Assembly: GCA_964584815.1 (NCBI GenBank)
Contig: CAZPBO010000001.1
Span: 30,431 to 94,430, forward strand
Source of the DNA: CAZPBO01 sp964584815
Lineage (GTDB): Bacteria; Planctomycetota; SKW154
Direction of reading: 5' to 3'
DNA: 64,000 nt
The notes beneath the pieces were generated by a model. That model saw only the letters and a program-made list of their open reading frames with translations. It was not told where the DNA came from and made no database searches. Numbering within the stretch: the first letter of the stretch is position 1; each line of letters begins with the position of its first letter. This document shows, one piece after another, positions 1 to 8,843 of the stretch. The position numbers and the translations under genes were made by a program.

Positions 1-1074
1 ATAAGAAGCGTTGACCGCCAAAAGGTTGAGTCGGGACTGAAGCGTGCCGCTGACTACCTCATCCGCAACCAACAAAAAAACGGTCTCTTCCTTTATCTGT
101 ATTATGCAGGGCGGAACAAAGCGCTCACAGGAGGATATCTGATAAGACACGCCTTCTGCGCAACGCAACTTCTGCGCTATGGCGCGATGTTCGCAGATAA
201 AAAAGCGCTTGAGGCGGCGAACCGCTGCATTTCTGCTCTGATAAAGGAGTGTCGCAAAAAAGGCACAGTTGTCTGGCTGCAGGAGCCTGCTGCGCCACTT
301 GCGCGTCTGGGACCCGCCGCCGTTCTGCTGCTCGCTCTTGCGCAACAAAAGGAAGCACTGAAACAGTCACCTTATGAGGAGATTGCAAAAGGTCTGGCAA
401 AGTTTCTGCTGAGTATGCAGCGGAAAGATGGTTCTTTCAACACATATATGGACCCCGAAAGCGGCGCGATGCTCAAACGGCACCACAGGTTCTATCCCGG
501 GGAGGCGGTGCTCGCCCTGGCTGTGGCTGGGAAAGCATTTTGTAGGAAAGAATGGACTGAGGCGGCGGTTAAGGGAATGCACGCCCTTTTTGCGGAAAAG
601 ATGAAAAGGAAAGGCTTTGTAGATGCGTGGCTGCTGCAGGCGGCGAACATCCTGCGCCGTTTTTTGACGCCGAAGGAGAAGCAGTTCTGTTTTGCAGTGG
701 CAGATATGCTTGTTGAATCGCAGAGGAAATTGCTCAGCAGTGGATATGAGGACTATCGTGGCGCATTGGGGTTGTATAACGGGTTGCCAAGTTGCGCATC
801 GGATGCGGCGTTTGGGGAAGGGCTCGGCGCGGTCTTTGCGCTCGCACAAAAAGAAGGGCAAAAGTGTGCCGCAAAGTTCGCGCAAAGTCTACGGCACCTC
901 GCCGCATTCCTTCTCCGTCATCAGTTTGACGCGGTGAGCGGGCATTTCCTTGCCGAGCCGCGGAAAGCATTCGGCGGTTTCTCAACGACGCTGTTTGACA
1001 CCAAGGTGCGCTGCGATGTTGTAGCCCACGCGATGGCGACCCTGATGGCTGTTATTAAGACTTGGGAGCGCTGA
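1..1074 (+). CDS. alpha-helical barrel-like protein, 5' truncated
   Basis: The frame is open from base 1 to the TGA at 1072-1074, so the gene begins before the window and 357 residues are visible. Repeated helix-turn units of the type AADYLIRNQQKNGLF (residues about 17-31), LAKFLLSMQRKDGSF (about 131-145) and AAFLLRHQFDAVSGHF (near 301) resemble the (alpha/alpha) toroid repeats of six-hairpin glycosidases and terpenoid-cyclase-like proteins. No catalytic motif is recognised, so a sugar-processing role would only be a guess. An ATG at 187 lies inside the frame but cuts the first repeat and is unlikely to be the start. Confidence 0.6.
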   Translation: MRSVDRQKVESGLKRAADYLIRNQQKNGLFLYLYYAGRNKALTGGYLIRHAFCATQLLRYGAMFADKKALEAANRCISALIKECRKKGTVVWLQEPAAPLARLGPAAVLLLALAQQKEALKQSPYEEIAKGLAKFLLSMQRKDGSFNTYMDPESGAMLKRHHRFYPGEAVLALAVAGKAFCRKEWTEAAVKGMHALFAEKMKRKGFVDAWLLQAANILRRFLTPKEKQFCFAVADMLVESQRKLLSSGYEDYRGALGLYNGLPSCASDAAFGEGLGAVFALAQKEGQKCAAKFAQSLRHLAAFLLRHQFDAVSGHFLAEPRKAFGGFSTTLFDTKVRCDVVAHAMATLMAVIKTWER

Positions 1075-1095
1075 CGGGGCAGGGCGCTTTGCTAT

Positions 1096-1272
1096 ATGTG
1101 TTTACCTATGCATATGGGAACAAGTGCAATCTGTGGACTTGGGCTTGTGCGGTTATGGCGTTTTATCGGGGAGCACGACCGCTATGAGCCTGACCCTTGG
1201 CTTCCGTTTTATGGAATCGCCGTCGCCACACACGCGGGATGGAACCTACTTGCCCTTCTTGTCGGCTCCTAA
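1096..1272 (+). pseudogene. possible remnant of a polytopic membrane protease-like gene
   Basis: A 58-codon frame follows the previous gene. It contains a segment starting LPMHMGTSAICGLGLVR and ends with GIAVATHAGWNLLALLVGS. Two hydrophobic helices, each with a His near the start, resemble the last helices of PrsW/CPBP-type intramembrane proteases. The frame overlaps the 3' end of the convergent tricorn gene, lacks a good ribosome site and has no room for the rest of such a protein. It could be a degraded 3' fragment or chance. Confidence is low. Confidence 0.22.
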
Positions 1273-4200
1273 CTCCTCAAGCAGGAGACTGACGGCTTTT
1301 TCAAGTTGCGGGTCGCGGTGCGCCACCTCGTCGTCAGGTGTCTCATCCACCCATATATCCGGCTTTATGCCCATATTCTCAAGCGTCTTGCCCTTAAGGG
1401 TGTATATGCCATAAGACGGTGTGCGCATTGTGGAGCCGTCCACGAGTCGGTAGGAGCCTGTGCCGATGCAACCACCACCTGTGGGCACGCCTACCAACTT
1501 TCCCAATCCAAGAACTCTGAAGCCGTGTGGGAAAATCTCCGCATCGCTGAAGGAGAACTGGTTTATGAGAAGCACCAGTTTGCCAAAGAAGCCGTTCCAA
1601 GGTTTTGTGGTGAAGACGGAGTCGCGATAACGCGATTTGTAATACGGACGGCGTTCAAGCACATCAAAGAGACTCTGGTCAATGTAGCCGCCACCGTTGT
1701 AACGCACATCAAGCACTACGCCTTTCTTCAGGCGGTATCGCATCAACTCGCGACGGAAACGATAAAGACTGCGCATTCCCATTGAGGGTATGTGGATGTA
1801 GGCAAGCCGTCCACCTGATTTCTCCTCCACCAATTTACGGTTGCGCTCCACCCACTCCCTATAACGCAGCCGCCACGCATCAATAAGCGATATATGCTTT
1901 ATCCGCAATTTGCGGCGGTCCTTGCCATCAGGACTCGCTGCTACCTCCACCTCCACAAACGGGTTGAGAAGGTGGTTCAAGACCTTCCAGTAGTTGTCTG
2001 GCACCCTCAGCGGTTTGCCGTCAACGCTCAAAAGATAGTCGCCTTCTCTTATTGTGAGCCACTCCTTGTCGGCAGGTCCGTCTTTCAGGATGTGTCCAAC
2101 CCGATAAAGACCGCTCTTTATGTCCTTTACAAGGTCAAAACCCAAATAGCGACTTTGATAGGTCGGTTTCGTCTCTTCTGGCACATACATTCCCATATGG
2201 GAAGCGGAGAGTTCACCGAACATACGATTTATGATGCTGCCAAGCGCCTCTTTGTCGGCGACATAAGGAAGGATGGCGTTATATTTTTTGCGCACCGCGT
2301 TCCAATCCACTCCGTGCATTTTGGCATCATAGAAAACATGCTTCATTATGCGCCAGCATTCGTTGAGAATCTGTTTTCGTTCCGCTGCTCGGTCAATCCG
2401 CACCTCAACGCTGAAGTTGACCCGCCGCGGCGTTCCACCTGCGCGCGGAATACGCCACAACCCCTTTCCCATCTGATAGAAAACATACCTGCCGTCAGGA
2501 CTGAAACGCAGACGCTCTATTCCGCCAACTGCAACCAACTCACGCAGACCTCTGCCATCCTTGCCCGCGTAGTATAAAACATTGCGCTCACTTTTACCCC
2601 GCGCCTCCTTAACCAAAACCACTATATGCCCATCCTTTGAAACAACCATCGCACGCAGCCTGCCCGCAACCTCAAATAACTTCCTTATGCGCTTCTTCAT
2701 CCCCTCAACATCCACTATGACTTCTTTTTTCTGTTTGCCCTTCTTCTGCGGCTTCTTATCCTTTTTCTGCCCTTTTTCCTTATCACTTTGCTTGGGTTTG
2801 CCGGGTCGCTTTTCCTTCTGGAGTTTGGATGCCTCGGGGTCGTCGGGGTCATAAGTCAGTTTTTTGAGTGGCAGTTTGTAGGCGGCGACTTTCCAGTTCC
2901 CATCCCCCTCATAATACTCCTCACTCAGAAAATATATCGCGTCCTTTGTGCAATTAAGACTCCACTCATCAAAGGGCATATCATCAGCAATCCGATACTC
3001 TTTCGGCTCTTTGTCGTCCAACCTCATAAGGTATATGTCAGTCCACCAATCGCGGTTCGGTTTTGTGTAGACAAGCCAGTGTCCGTCGGTAAGGAAGCGG
3101 ATATGGCGTGGTCTTCCCACGGGGTCCTTAAGAAGCGTTCGTTTTTTGCCTGTCTTAACATCGTAGAGATTTAAGGTATGGTCGCTTTCTGCGACCGCCA
3201 GTTTTGTGGCGTCAGGCGACCAGACAACTTCCGACTTCAGCGTGTCGGAGTCTGTCAGTTTGGTAATTTTGCGGGTCTTCAAGTTGATGATGTAGACCTC
3301 ATCGCGTCCGCTTCTGTCAGAGACGAAGGCGAGTTTTCCGCCTTTCGGGGAGAAGACGGGCTTTCTATCGCGGGCAGGACCCTCCGTCAGACGCACTATA
3401 TCTCCTTTCTCAAGCGGCACAAGGAATAGGTCACCGTAAACCGAAACCGCGACATACTTGTTGTCTGGGGAAACAGAGAAGTCGTCCACGCGGCTTCGGA
3501 ACTTTTTGTATATGATGGGGTTGCGACGCCAGTCACTCCTCACCTCAACGGGCAGAACATCGGTTTTTCCTGTCTGCAGGTCAAGCCGCCACACCTTGAA
3601 GCCCTGCTCATAGACGACATAACGCCTGTCAGACGAAATGGAAGGATAACGCACGGGCTCATCGGTATATTCGGTCAATTTGCGAACCTTCCCGTCCTTA
3701 AGCGAAAGCGTATACAGGTTGAAAACGCCGTCCCGTTCAGAAGCAAAGACGACCCAGTCGCCGGCAAGGAGAGGGGAGTTGTCGTGGTAGTCGTTTTTGG
3801 TAAGGCGTTTGAACTTTTTTGTTTTGAAGTTATAGAGCCAGATTTCGGCGTTGTTTGAGCCGCGGTATCGTTTGCGGGTGTAGTGAGGGGAGCGGCGGTT
3901 GAAGACAAATATTTGTCCGTCTTGTGAGAAGGTGCCGAAAGCGGCGGAGCAGGGCAGAAGCGGCTCAGGAATGCCGCCATCAATTGAGACCTTAAAAAGG
4001 CGGTAGCGGAAGATTGCGCCGCGCATCGTCTTGAAAACCACAAAGCGCGAGTCTGGCGTCCAAGTAACCACCACATCGGTGCCTGTTCTGAAGGTGAGTT
4101 GGCGCGGTTTGCCACCATCTGCCGCAACCACAAAGACATCCCAGTTGCCACAGCGGTTGGATGTGAAGGCGACCCAGCGACCGTCAGGCGAAAAACGGGG

Positions 4201-4389
4201 CATCACATCGCTTGCGGGATGCACCGTAAGCCGCCGCGCGACTCCCTTACCTTCCCATATCCATATATCCCCCATATAGGAGAAGACAAGACGACCATTG
4301 TTGTAGTCGGGATGGCGTAGAAGCAGCGTTCCGTCCGCGTAAAGGAAACTCGTCAACAGAACCGCTACCAGCAAAACAGCCGTCCTCAT
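1246..4389 (-). CDS. tri: tricorn protease homologue (S41 family)
   Basis: This is a large peptidase, probably exported, that degrades oligopeptides released by other proteases. ATG 4389 is preferred over the upstream TTG (4404) because the TTG codons encode the Shine-Dalgarno AGGAGG itself. The product of 1047 residues begins with signal peptide MRTAVLLVAVLLTSFLYADG. WD40/PD40-like propeller repeats (repeated FSPDGR, SPD motifs) fill the N-terminal half. A Lys-rich charged linker (about 545-585) leads to the C1 helical region, a PDZ domain (about 745-825) and an S41 core. The expected catalytic elements are visible: SASHMGM (His near 731), nucleophile Ser in FSFSDAE (near 948) and Glu in LENMG (near 1004). 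The signal peptide sets it apart from cytosolic archaeal tricorn. Confidence 0.93.
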   Translation of the reverse strand: MRTAVLLVAVLLTSFLYADGTLLLRHPDYNNGRLVFSYMGDIWIWEGKGVARRLTVHPASDVMPRFSPDGRWVAFTSNRCGNWDVFVVAADGGKPRQLTFRTGTDVVVTWTPDSRFVVFKTMRGAIFRYRLFKVSIDGGIPEPLLPCSAAFGTFSQDGQIFVFNRRSPHYTRKRYRGSNNAEIWLYNFKTKKFKRLTKNDYHDNSPLLAGDWVVFASERDGVFNLYTLSLKDGKVRKLTEYTDEPVRYPSISSDRRYVVYEQGFKVWRLDLQTGKTDVLPVEVRSDWRRNPIIYKKFRSRVDDFSVSPDNKYVAVSVYGDLFLVPLEKGDIVRLTEGPARDRKPVFSPKGGKLAFVSDRSGRDEVYIINLKTRKITKLTDSDTLKSEVVWSPDATKLAVAESDHTLNLYDVKTGKKRTLLKDPVGRPRHIRFLTDGHWLVYTKPNRDWWTDIYLMRLDDKEPKEYRIADDMPFDEWSLNCTKDAIYFLSEEYYEGDGNWKVAAYKLPLKKLTYDPDDPEASKLQKEKRPGKPKQSDKEKGQKKDKKPQKKGKQKKEVIVDVEGMKKRIRKLFEVAGRLRAMVVSKDGHIVVLVKEARGKSERNVLYYAGKDGRGLRELVAVGGIERLRFSPDGRYVFYQMGKGLWRIPRAGGTPRRVNFSVEVRIDRAAERKQILNECWRIMKHVFYDAKMHGVDWNAVRKKYNAILPYVADKEALGSIINRMFGELSASHMGMYVPEETKPTYQSRYLGFDLVKDIKSGLYRVGHILKDGPADKEWLTIREGDYLLSVDGKPLRVPDNYWKVLNHLLNPFVEVEVAASPDGKDRRKLRIKHISLIDAWRLRYREWVERNRKLVEEKSGGRLAYIHIPSMGMRSLYRFRRELMRYRLKKGVVLDVRYNGGGYIDQSLFDVLERRPYYKSRYRDSVFTTKPWNGFFGKLVLLINQFSFSDAEIFPHGFRVLGLGKLVGVPTGGGCIGTGSYRLVDGSTMRTPSYGIYTLKGKTLENMGIKPDIWVDETPDDEVAHRDPQLEKAVSLLLEELGADKKGK

Positions 4390-4419
4390 ATGCACCCTCC
4401 TCAAATCGCCAATAAACAG

Positions 4420-4448
4420 AGTAACATTTTCCGCAAATAATGTGTCAA
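4420..4448 (-). promoter_or_regulatory. putative sigma70-type promoter of the tricorn gene
   Basis: On the minus strand a perfect TTGACA (4443-4448) lies 16-17 nt upstream of a weak -10 (TGTTAC or GTTACT, about 4420-4426), roughly 30 nt before the start codon. The -35 is strong and the -10 poor. Confidence 0.35.
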
Positions 4449-4475
4449 GAAATAATACGAACCGACAGAATGTTT

Positions 4476-4502
4476 TTGAAGAACGCTATGGGCGGATAGA
4501 AT
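4476..4502 (+). promoter_or_regulatory. putative promoter of argS
   Basis: TTGAAG (4476) and TAGAAT (4497-4502) with a 15-nt spacer stand before argS, in the divergent region with the tricorn gene. The spacer is short, so this is tentative. Confidence 0.28.
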
Positions 4503-4523
4503 TTTTTCGGAAGGAGACGCAGG

Positions 4524-6251
4524 ATGACGGGGGAAGCCAGGAGAGAGTGGTCGGAGCGGATAGCAAAAAAACTGGGACTTCCTGCGGAAGAGGTGGAGGG
4601 CGCTTTTGAGAAACCGCCGCGGGATGAGTTGGGCGATGTAGCGCTGCCGTGCTTCCGATTCGCAAAAACACTACACCGCGACCCGAAAAAGATAGCAGAA
4701 CAAGCCGCAGATGCCCTCTCCAATGCCCCTCTTGTGGCAAAAATTTCCCTTGCAGGCGCATTCCTTAACATCCATCTGGATAGGAAGAACTGGACAGACA
4801 CCGTTCTTAAAGAGATTCTTTCCAAAGGCGAAAAATACGGCTCCTCTGATGAAGGCAGAGACAGAACCGTTGTTGTGGATTTTTCAAGTCCGAACATAGC
4901 AAAGCCCTTTGGGATAGGACATCTGCGCTCAACCGTTATCGGAAACGCGCTCTGCAACATATACCGTTTCCTCAATTGGAAGGTTGTGGGGATAAACTAT
5001 CTCGGCGATTGGGGAACCCAAGTGGCGAAGATGATGGTGGCGTATGATAGGTGGTTTGACCAGTCAGAATACGAGCGCGACCCCATCCGCTACCTCTACA
5101 ACCTTTATGTTAGGTTCCACAAGGAGGAGGAGAAGGATGCGAGGTTGCTGGAGGAGGCGCATAGGAGGTTGGTGGCGCTTGAGTTAGGGGATGGTGAAGC
5201 GCTTTCTCTGTGGCGGCGGTTTGTGGAGTTGAGTAAGGCGGAATTTCGGCGCATTTACGACATACTGGGGGTTGATTTTGATGTGGTGGCGGGTGAGTCA
5301 ATGTGCGACGACGACGGGGTCCCCCGCGGAAAAGAGAAGATGGAAGCGGTGCTTCAACTACTCAAAGGGAAAGGGCTTGTTGAGGAGTCGGAAGGCGCCC
5401 TGATAGTGGATTTCAAAAAGCGCGGGATAGATTTGCCGCCCCTTATGCTGCGCAAACGGGATGGCTCAACACTGTATGCAACGCGTGAAGTGGCGGTGGC
5501 GCTTGAACGCTGGCGGCGTTACCACTTTGACCTTGCGCTGTATGTTGTGGGGATGCCGCAGCAACTCCACTTTCAGCAGGTGTTCAAGTTGTTTGAACTG
5601 GCGGGATTTGAGTTTGCGGGTCGCTGTCGCCACATCGCCTTCGGGCATTATGTGGGTATGTCTACACGCAAAGGGACGATGGTTCTGCTTGAAGAGGTGC
5701 TGGAAGGGTTGATAAAACGCGCTTATGAGGTGGTGTGCGAGAAGAATCCTGCGCTGGTGGAGGAGGGAAGGGCTGAGGATGTGGCGCGGAAAGTGGCGGT
5801 GGCGGCGCTCATCTTCAACGACCTAAAAAACGCGCGGATTAAGGATGTGGTCTACAACGAGGCGCGGATGCTCTCCTTTGAGGGCGACACAGGTCCTTAT
5901 CTACAGTATGCGCATACGCGGATTTGCGGGATTTTGCGCAAGTGGGGGAGGGAGTTGCCGCAGGAGTTTGAGGCAGAGAGCATAACCAGTGATGAGGAGT
6001 GGCGTCTGGTGAAATTGTGTGGTGATTTTTCGCGAGTGGTTGGGGAGGCGGCGCGGCAATTTGAGCCCTCCATAATAGCGCAGTTTTTGCTGGATGTGGC
6101 GGCGGCTTTCAACCTTTTCTACCAGCGCCACAGAGTTCTCGGCACCCCCACCCCCGTTCGGAACGCCAGACTCCTGCTTTGCGCCGCCACAAAATCTGTG
6201 CTCGCAAACGGTCTCAAACTCCTGGGAATAGAACCACTTGAGAGAATGTAG
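4524..6251 (+). CDS. argS: arginine--tRNA ligase
   Basis: The enzyme charges tRNA-Arg with arginine using ATP in the cytoplasm. It has 575 residues, normal for a class I ArgRS. An N-terminal Add1-like domain comes first. The HIGH-type motif FGIGHLRST is near residue 131 within SSPNIAKPFGIGHLRS, and the KMSKS counterpart is GMSTRKGT near 378. The C-terminal anticodon-binding DALR domain follows and ends LGIEPLERM. ATG 4524 is preceded by a strong GGAAGGAG. The gene is divergent from the tricorn gene and about 50 bp upstream of the HD-GYP gene. Confidence 0.97.
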   Translation: MTGEARREWSERIAKKLGLPAEEVEGAFEKPPRDELGDVALPCFRFAKTLHRDPKKIAEQAADALSNAPLVAKISLAGAFLNIHLDRKNWTDTVLKEILSKGEKYGSSDEGRDRTVVVDFSSPNIAKPFGIGHLRSTVIGNALCNIYRFLNWKVVGINYLGDWGTQVAKMMVAYDRWFDQSEYERDPIRYLYNLYVRFHKEEEKDARLLEEAHRRLVALELGDGEALSLWRRFVELSKAEFRRIYDILGVDFDVVAGESMCDDDGVPRGKEKMEAVLQLLKGKGLVEESEGALIVDFKKRGIDLPPLMLRKRDGSTLYATREVAVALERWRRYHFDLALYVVGMPQQLHFQQVFKLFELAGFEFAGRCRHIAFGHYVGMSTRKGTMVLLEEVLEGLIKRAYEVVCEKNPALVEEGRAEDVARKVAVAALIFNDLKNARIKDVVYNEARMLSFEGDTGPYLQYAHTRICGILRKWGRELPQEFEAESITSDEEWRLVKLCGDFSRVVGEAARQFEPSIIAQFLLDVAAAFNLFYQRHRVLGTPTPVRNARLLLCAATKSVLANGLKLLGIEPLERM

Positions 6252-6302
6252 CGCAAAAAAGGATGCGGCGTTATAATCTTTGGGAAGGTTGAGGGAGCCA
6301 TC

Positions 6303-7769
6303 GTGGCGGAGACGGTCTTTTACTTAAACTTTCTGGCGGGAAAGCGGAAAGGAGTTTATCTTCCGCTTGAGTTGGGCAGAACAATGATACTGGGGCGCGA
6401 CCCCAACTGTGACCTTGTCTTTGAAGAGCCCGACATATCAACGCACCATATGCGTGTTGAGGTTCACGAAAAAGGTGTGCGGATAACCGACCTGGACTCA
6501 AAGAACGGCGTTTATGTGAATGGGCAGCGCGTGAGACAGGCGTTCTTGCGAGCCGGCGATGTGGTGCGCGTCGGGGCATCGGTTTCGTTTCGGCTTGAGG
6601 GGAAGCAGGCGCATACCCATATTATCCGTGACACACCTGACAAAACGACCCGCTTTGTGCACAGGGTGCCGACGCAGAGGTTAGATTTGGGGCAGGAGTC
6701 GGCGGACAGGCTGCGGCGGATGGTGGAAATAGCCCATCTTCTACACGCCGAGACAGACCCCGACAGGTTGATGTCCCATGTAGTGGATGTGGTGGTGGCG
6801 CTGTTTCGTCCTGACCGCACCTACATAATGATGGTTGAGCGGGACGGTAGTCTGCGCCCTGCGGTCTTTCGTCAGCCGCCGAGTCTGGCGCAGCAACCGA
6901 TATCAAGCACGATAATTCGGCACGCGATGCGTGAGCGCGCCGCCGTCCTCACCGAGGACGCCATAGCCGACGACCGCTTCCGCGACGGTCGTTCCATTAT
7001 CCTCGGCGGCATCCGCGCCGCTATGTGCGTCCCACTTGAAGCAGGCGGCAAAGTCATCGGTGCCTTATATCTTGACTCAACAGGCAAACCCGGTAAGTTC
7101 ACCCGTCAAGACCTGCAGGTCCTCAACGCCATCGCAAAACAGGCGGGCATAGCGTTGCAACGCGCCCAACTCCTTACCCAACTTGAAAAAGCATACCTCT
7201 CCACAGTGCGCGTGATGATTGCCACTGTGGAGGCGAAGGACGAGTATACACGGGGGCATTCTGAACGCGTCACCGCCTATTGTATGAGGCTTGCGGATTT
7301 TATCGGCATACGAGGCGAGAAGTTGAAATTATTGCGATTGGCGGCGCTTCTGCACGACATCGGCAAAATCGGCATCCCCGACAGCATCCTGAAAAAACCC
7401 GCACGCCTCACCGATGAGGAGTTCAAAATAATCAAACGCCATCCCGAGGTGGGATACCGCATAATAAAGAACATTGATTCAGAGTCTGCAGATGAAATAG
7501 CACAAATCGTGCGCCATCATCACGAGCGTTACGATGGCAAAGGCTACCCTGATGGTGTTGCTGGCAAGCGGATTCACATATTTGCGCGGATAATAGCGGT
7601 CTGCGATACCTACGATGCGATGACGAGTCGTCGTCCGTATCGCGCACCTCTGTCGCAGGATGTGGTTGTGCGTGAGTTGCGCAAAGGAGCAGGCACCCAA
7701 TTTGACCCCCGCATTGCGGAGTTGATGGTCAGGCTTCTTGAGTCGGGCGATATCAGACCGTTACCGTAG
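6303..7769 (+). CDS. FHA-GAF-HD-GYP signalling protein
   Basis: This predicted cytoplasmic signalling protein of 488 residues combines three modules. An FHA phosphothreonine-binding domain (about 25-97; GRDPNCDLVF, DISTHHM, LDSKNGVYVNG) comes first, then a GAF sensor domain (about 145-300), then an HD-GYP phosphodiesterase domain (about 305-485). The HD motif LLHDIGKIGIP is near 349, and HHERYDGKGYPDG near 408 supplies the GYP motif, so degradation of cyclic di-GMP or a related dinucleotide is likely. The FHA domain could receive phosphorylated partners of the window's Ser/Thr kinases. GTG 6303 has GAGGGAG upstream, and a perfect TATAAT (6272-6277) may be its -10 box. The gene ends one base before the convergent GAF gene. 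Confidence 0.92.
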   Translation: MAETVFYLNFLAGKRKGVYLPLELGRTMILGRDPNCDLVFEEPDISTHHMRVEVHEKGVRITDLDSKNGVYVNGQRVRQAFLRAGDVVRVGASVSFRLEGKQAHTHIIRDTPDKTTRFVHRVPTQRLDLGQESADRLRRMVEIAHLLHAETDPDRLMSHVVDVVVALFRPDRTYIMMVERDGSLRPAVFRQPPSLAQQPISSTIIRHAMRERAAVLTEDAIADDRFRDGRSIILGGIRAAMCVPLEAGGKVIGALYLDSTGKPGKFTRQDLQVLNAIAKQAGIALQRAQLLTQLEKAYLSTVRVMIATVEAKDEYTRGHSERVTAYCMRLADFIGIRGEKLKLLRLAALLHDIGKIGIPDSILKKPARLTDEEFKIIKRHPEVGYRIIKNIDSESADEIAQIVRHHHERYDGKGYPDGVAGKRIHIFARIIAVCDTYDAMTSRRPYRAPLSQDVVVRELRKGAGTQFDPRIAELMVRLLESGDIRPLP

Positions 7770-7770
7770 G

Positions 7771-8301
7771 TCAGAAAAGCGGCGCAACAAGAGCCGCCAC
7801 CTGACGCAGAAAATGAAGGTCGTCCTCACCGAACGCCGACGCCCGTCTTGAGTCTATATCCAACTCCGCCACAAATTCTCCTGCCTTGAACACCGGCACC
7901 GCTATCTCCGAGCGCACCTCCGGGTCGCAGGCAAGGTAGTCCTTTTCCTCGCTCACATCGTCTATGATAACAGGTTGTTTGGACTGTGCTACCCGACCGC
8001 ACACTCCCCTCCCCACCTCTATCTTTATGTGCTCTGTCGGCTTGCCACGATAAGGTCCCAAAACCAGCACCTTGCCACCCTCTTCCGCAATATAGAAACC
8101 AACCCAGTCGTAGTGCTCCACGCTCTCATAAAGAAGGTCACAAACCGCCCTCAAACGCCCCCATTCATCCCCTTTTCCCGCCACCACCTTTCTCACCTCA
8201 TCCAGCAACTCCGAAAACCTCTTCTTCACCACCAGCCCCCTATTGCGGCAGATTTGGTAGTATACACGCCTTGCCCTCTTCATCAAGGCGGAAACAGTCA
8301 T
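7771..8301 (-). CDS. GAF domain protein, free-methionine-(R)-sulfoxide reductase-like
   Basis: The protein has 176 residues starting at ATG 8301, which forms an ATGA overlap with the upstream aldolase; a longer frame from 8328 exists but is less likely. After an N-terminal extension the sequence follows the YebR/YtsP type GAF fold: WVGFYIAEEGGKVLVLGPYRG, GRGVCGRVA and YLACDPEVRSEIAVPV. Cys101 and Cys125 match the second Cys and the catalytic Cys of fRMsr. The first resolving Cys (expected around 89-90, where relatives have ACVRI) is absent, so reductase activity may be altered or the protein may be a ligand-binding GAF. It is the last gene of a coupled operon with aldolase and AOR. Confidence 0.8.
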   Translation of the reverse strand: MTVSALMKRARRVYYQICRNRGLVVKKRFSELLDEVRKVVAGKGDEWGRLRAVCDLLYESVEHYDWVGFYIAEEGGKVLVLGPYRGKPTEHIKIEVGRGVCGRVAQSKQPVIIDDVSEEKDYLACDPEVRSEIAVPVFKAGEFVAELDIDSRRASAFGEDDLHFLRQVAALVAPLF

Positions 8302-8843
8302 AAAGCGTCTGCTACCTTCAGGAGCCACAGAACTTTTGCGGCGTGTTCTACACAGCAGGCATAAACGAATGCTTCATCCAAAGTCTGTCCGCGGGTTATG
8401 GGTCCGTGTCCTACCACTATAGCGGCTTTGTGGTGGCGCAGCGCCTCCGCACACCCCCTTGCCAACTCCTTACTACCCACCTCCCCCGAAACCACAGGTA
8501 TCCGGTGTAGAACGAGACGGCTTTCTGAATCCACCGGCTCAAATCCGTTACCGAACATAAGCGATGCCGCCACCGCAAACGGAGAATGCGTGTGCACAAT
8601 CGCCAAAGCGCTTGTCTCCGCGTATATGCGTCTGTGAACATTCACCTCCGTTGAGGCTATCACATCTGCGCTGCTTTCGCCCTCAAGCGGCACCTCAACT
8701 ATCGCTCCCTCAAGTTCGTCAAGCATCGCACCCGTCATTGATATCAACATTCTATCGCCCACCCGCTTTGAGATATTGCCAAAATGACTGTGGGTAAGCC
8801 CCGACTCAACAATCTTCTTGCCGAACTTTATCATCTCCTCCAT
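8298..8843 (-). CDS. class II aldolase/adducin family protein (fuculose-phosphate aldolase-like)
   Basis: This zinc-dependent aldolase of 181 residues probably cleaves a sugar phosphate to dihydroxyacetone phosphate and an aldehyde. Family features are GLTHSHFGNISKRVGDRMLIS (substrate phosphate site), the Asp/Glu region ASTEVNVHRRIY, the zinc ligands in IVHTHSPFAVAAS, and VVGHGPITRG. It is shorter than fuculose-phosphate aldolase (about 215), mainly at the C terminus. The start lies 38 bp inside the AOR gene with a GGAAGAGG ribosome site, and the end overlaps the GAF gene by ATGA. The aldehyde product could be the substrate of the AOR encoded just upstream; this is inference. Confidence 0.88.
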   Translation of the reverse strand: MEEMIKFGKKIVESGLTHSHFGNISKRVGDRMLISMTGAMLDELEGAIVEVPLEGESSADVIASTEVNVHRRIYAETSALAIVHTHSPFAVAASLMFGNGFEPVDSESRLVLHRIPVVSGEVGSKELARGCAEALRHHKAAIVVGHGPITRGQTLDEAFVYACCVEHAAKVLWLLKVADAL

